This document shows, piece after piece, positions 62,901 to 64,000 of a stretch of 64,000 bases of DNA. The stretch comes from Bilabrum cf. latius (taxonomy: Eukaryota; Bigyra: Bicosoecida; Bigyra; Bicosoecida), in contig OZ237736.1 in the NCBI GenBank assembly GCA_965178125.1, positions 1,240,001 through 1,304,000 of the forward strand, in the 5' to 3' direction. The position numbers and the translations under genes were made by a program. The first letter of the stretch is position 1. Each line of letters begins with the position of its first letter. The notes below the pieces were generated by a model. That model saw nothing but the letters and a program-made list of their open reading frames with translations, had not been told where the DNA came from and searched no databases.

Positions 62901-64000
62901 TGATTCGCTAAAGTCACCTGGTGACAGTAGTCCGGATGCTAGCGCCTCCGCTTGCAAGTCACACTTCCGAATGGCATCAAGGGCTGCACTGCGCTGGTCA
63001 TTCAGCTGTTTTGCCTACTTTGCAGGCAGCGGAGTGAACCGGAACAGGGTTGCTCCTGTGGCGTGAATTATCGGGCTGTCGTGCGAACCCGAGCTGCCCA
63101 AGCCTTGCGCCCGCCAAAACTCGGGACGGAAGTCGACAGGATACCGTTTGTTCTCGATCCTACGAGCTCGGCGAATCTACTCTGCAGACATCTTCGCTGC
63201 CCTTTTACCCCTGCCTGATACTTTATCCTTGCCCTTGTCATCGCCCTCGCTTCCCTACGGCCCAGTGGAGCCCACTCCCGGTTGCTTTTCCCAATCTGCG
63301 CCCCCGAGAGCATACATGGCCCGCGCGAACCCGGCGTAGTACGAGAATTGCACATAGGCGTCTGCAAGCCAGATCTGCCCGGCCTCTAGCCGAGGCACCT
63401 CGTCGCTTGCCACTGAGTCGAAGCTGGACTCGGAGGAGGAGTCGTCCACGGCGGGCCCCTCTCCTCCCAGTGCCTCTTCCCCGCGTGGCGGGTCTGCACT
63501 GGAGTCCAGCATGGAGCTCTTGCCAGTGGCAGATCCCAGTCCTTCATCCTCTCGCCTACTTTGCCTCTCTCGCAAAGCTCTCCCAGCCCCTGATGATGCC
63601 CCTGCGGCATCCACGATATCGACCGAGCTGCGCCGCCCCCGCCGCACCGCCGCGCAGCCAGCAGTTGCAGCAGAGTTCCCAGCGGTCTGTGCTGCGCGGA
63701 ATGGCACCACATCAGCGTTGGAAACTCGACCAAACCGAGTAAAAAATGCCTTCATGATTCGAGCACAGCCCTTGATTTCGTCTTCGCTGAGCACGTCAGG
63801 CGTGCCAGCTTCCAAGCCCGTCGTGCTGGTTGGACGCCAACCGAGCGCTTCAAGAGGAATGCTCCGAAGCACGATGGTATCTGGGCGGGATCCCGAAGAG
63901 CCACCGATAAACGCACGATCCATGAGCTATGTCAGCCTGTCTTTGGCTTTCTTTGCGTACAGCGATTCGAGGTCTCCCGGACGTGCAGCCTTCCTGGCTT
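56985..64000 (-). CDS. Second giant protein, 5' part beyond the window, function unknown
   Basis: One unbroken frame of 2,338 codons to the right edge if TAG is sense; no intron seen. It contains 25 in-frame TAGs (for example 57594, 58680, 59748, 60102, 60204, 61956, 62880, 63255, 63927). Parts look structured: a hydrophobic segment WLADAYVQFSYYAGFARAMY, the charged helices R-R-K-E-R-I-R-A-R-A-L-A-R-M-E-K-L, an alpha-helical array with L-V-S-L-A-V-S-K-P-Q-A-V-A-L-L-A-A, and a strand-rich stretch MKLTFRAKLGASIRVWMELS. Between them are Ser/Arg/Asp-rich disordered parts and a coiled coil (R-A-R-E-A-A-Q-L-A-S-S-K-M-L-E-I-E-H-Q-L-A-E). It ends A-L-D-P-V-G-A-L-Q with TAA. No family was identified with confidence; a large scaffold or lipid-transfer-like protein is possible. 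Confidence 0.75.

Overview
The window is nuclear DNA of a GC-rich, gene-dense microbial eukaryote. It has short GT-AG introns, short intergenic gaps and typical eukaryotic genes (actin, gamma-tubulin, COP9 signalosome, TRAPP, SNARE, PDI, ARF-like GTPase). The lineage cannot be fixed from the sequence. A secreted EGF protein carrying the C-P-R-G-D-D-P motif is reminiscent of algal and stramenopile surface proteins, but this is only a hint.

The key result is a non-standard genetic code. TAG is a sense codon for glutamine, while TGA and TAA terminate. Read with the standard code, most genes here break into fragments. Read with TAG = Gln, the fragments join in one frame into full-length proteins. 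In gamma-tubulin four in-frame TAGs fall exactly on four near-invariant glutamines (residues 9, 16, 24, 54). I count about 141 in-frame TAGs in about 18,100 codons over 20 genes. The 19 stop codons visible are 15 TGA, 4 TAA and no TAG.

Layout. 1-9 kb: partial EGF protein (-), threonyl-tRNA synthetase (+), ARF-like GTPase (-), PDK1-like kinase (-). 9-19 kb: membrane alpha/beta hydrolase (+), large acyl-CoA synthetase-like protein (+), Qc-SNARE (+), single-domain PDI (+). 19-23 kb: TRAPPC5 (-) and an expanded asparaginase-2 (-). 23-36 kb: one giant low-complexity gene (-, about 4,300 codons, about 42 TAGs) built of several tandem-repeat arrays. 36-42 kb: an inverted truncated gamma-tubulin copy, then NEDD1 (+) and gamma-tubulin (+), two partners in the gamma-tubulin ring complex, only about 150 bp apart. 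42-48 kb: beta-mannosidase (-) and a proline-rich repeat protein (-). 48-54 kb: actin (+) flanked by two inverted copies of a CSN1/dynein light chain gene pair. Each copy keeps a different gene intact: LC8 on the left, CSN1 on the right. 54-64 kb: PLAA/Doa1 (+) and a second giant gene (-, at least 2,337 residues, 25 TAGs) running off the right edge.

No rRNA, tRNA, CRISPR array, transposase or viral gene was recognised. The code predicts a glutamine tRNA with anticodon CUA and an eRF1 that no longer reads UAG, both outside this window.
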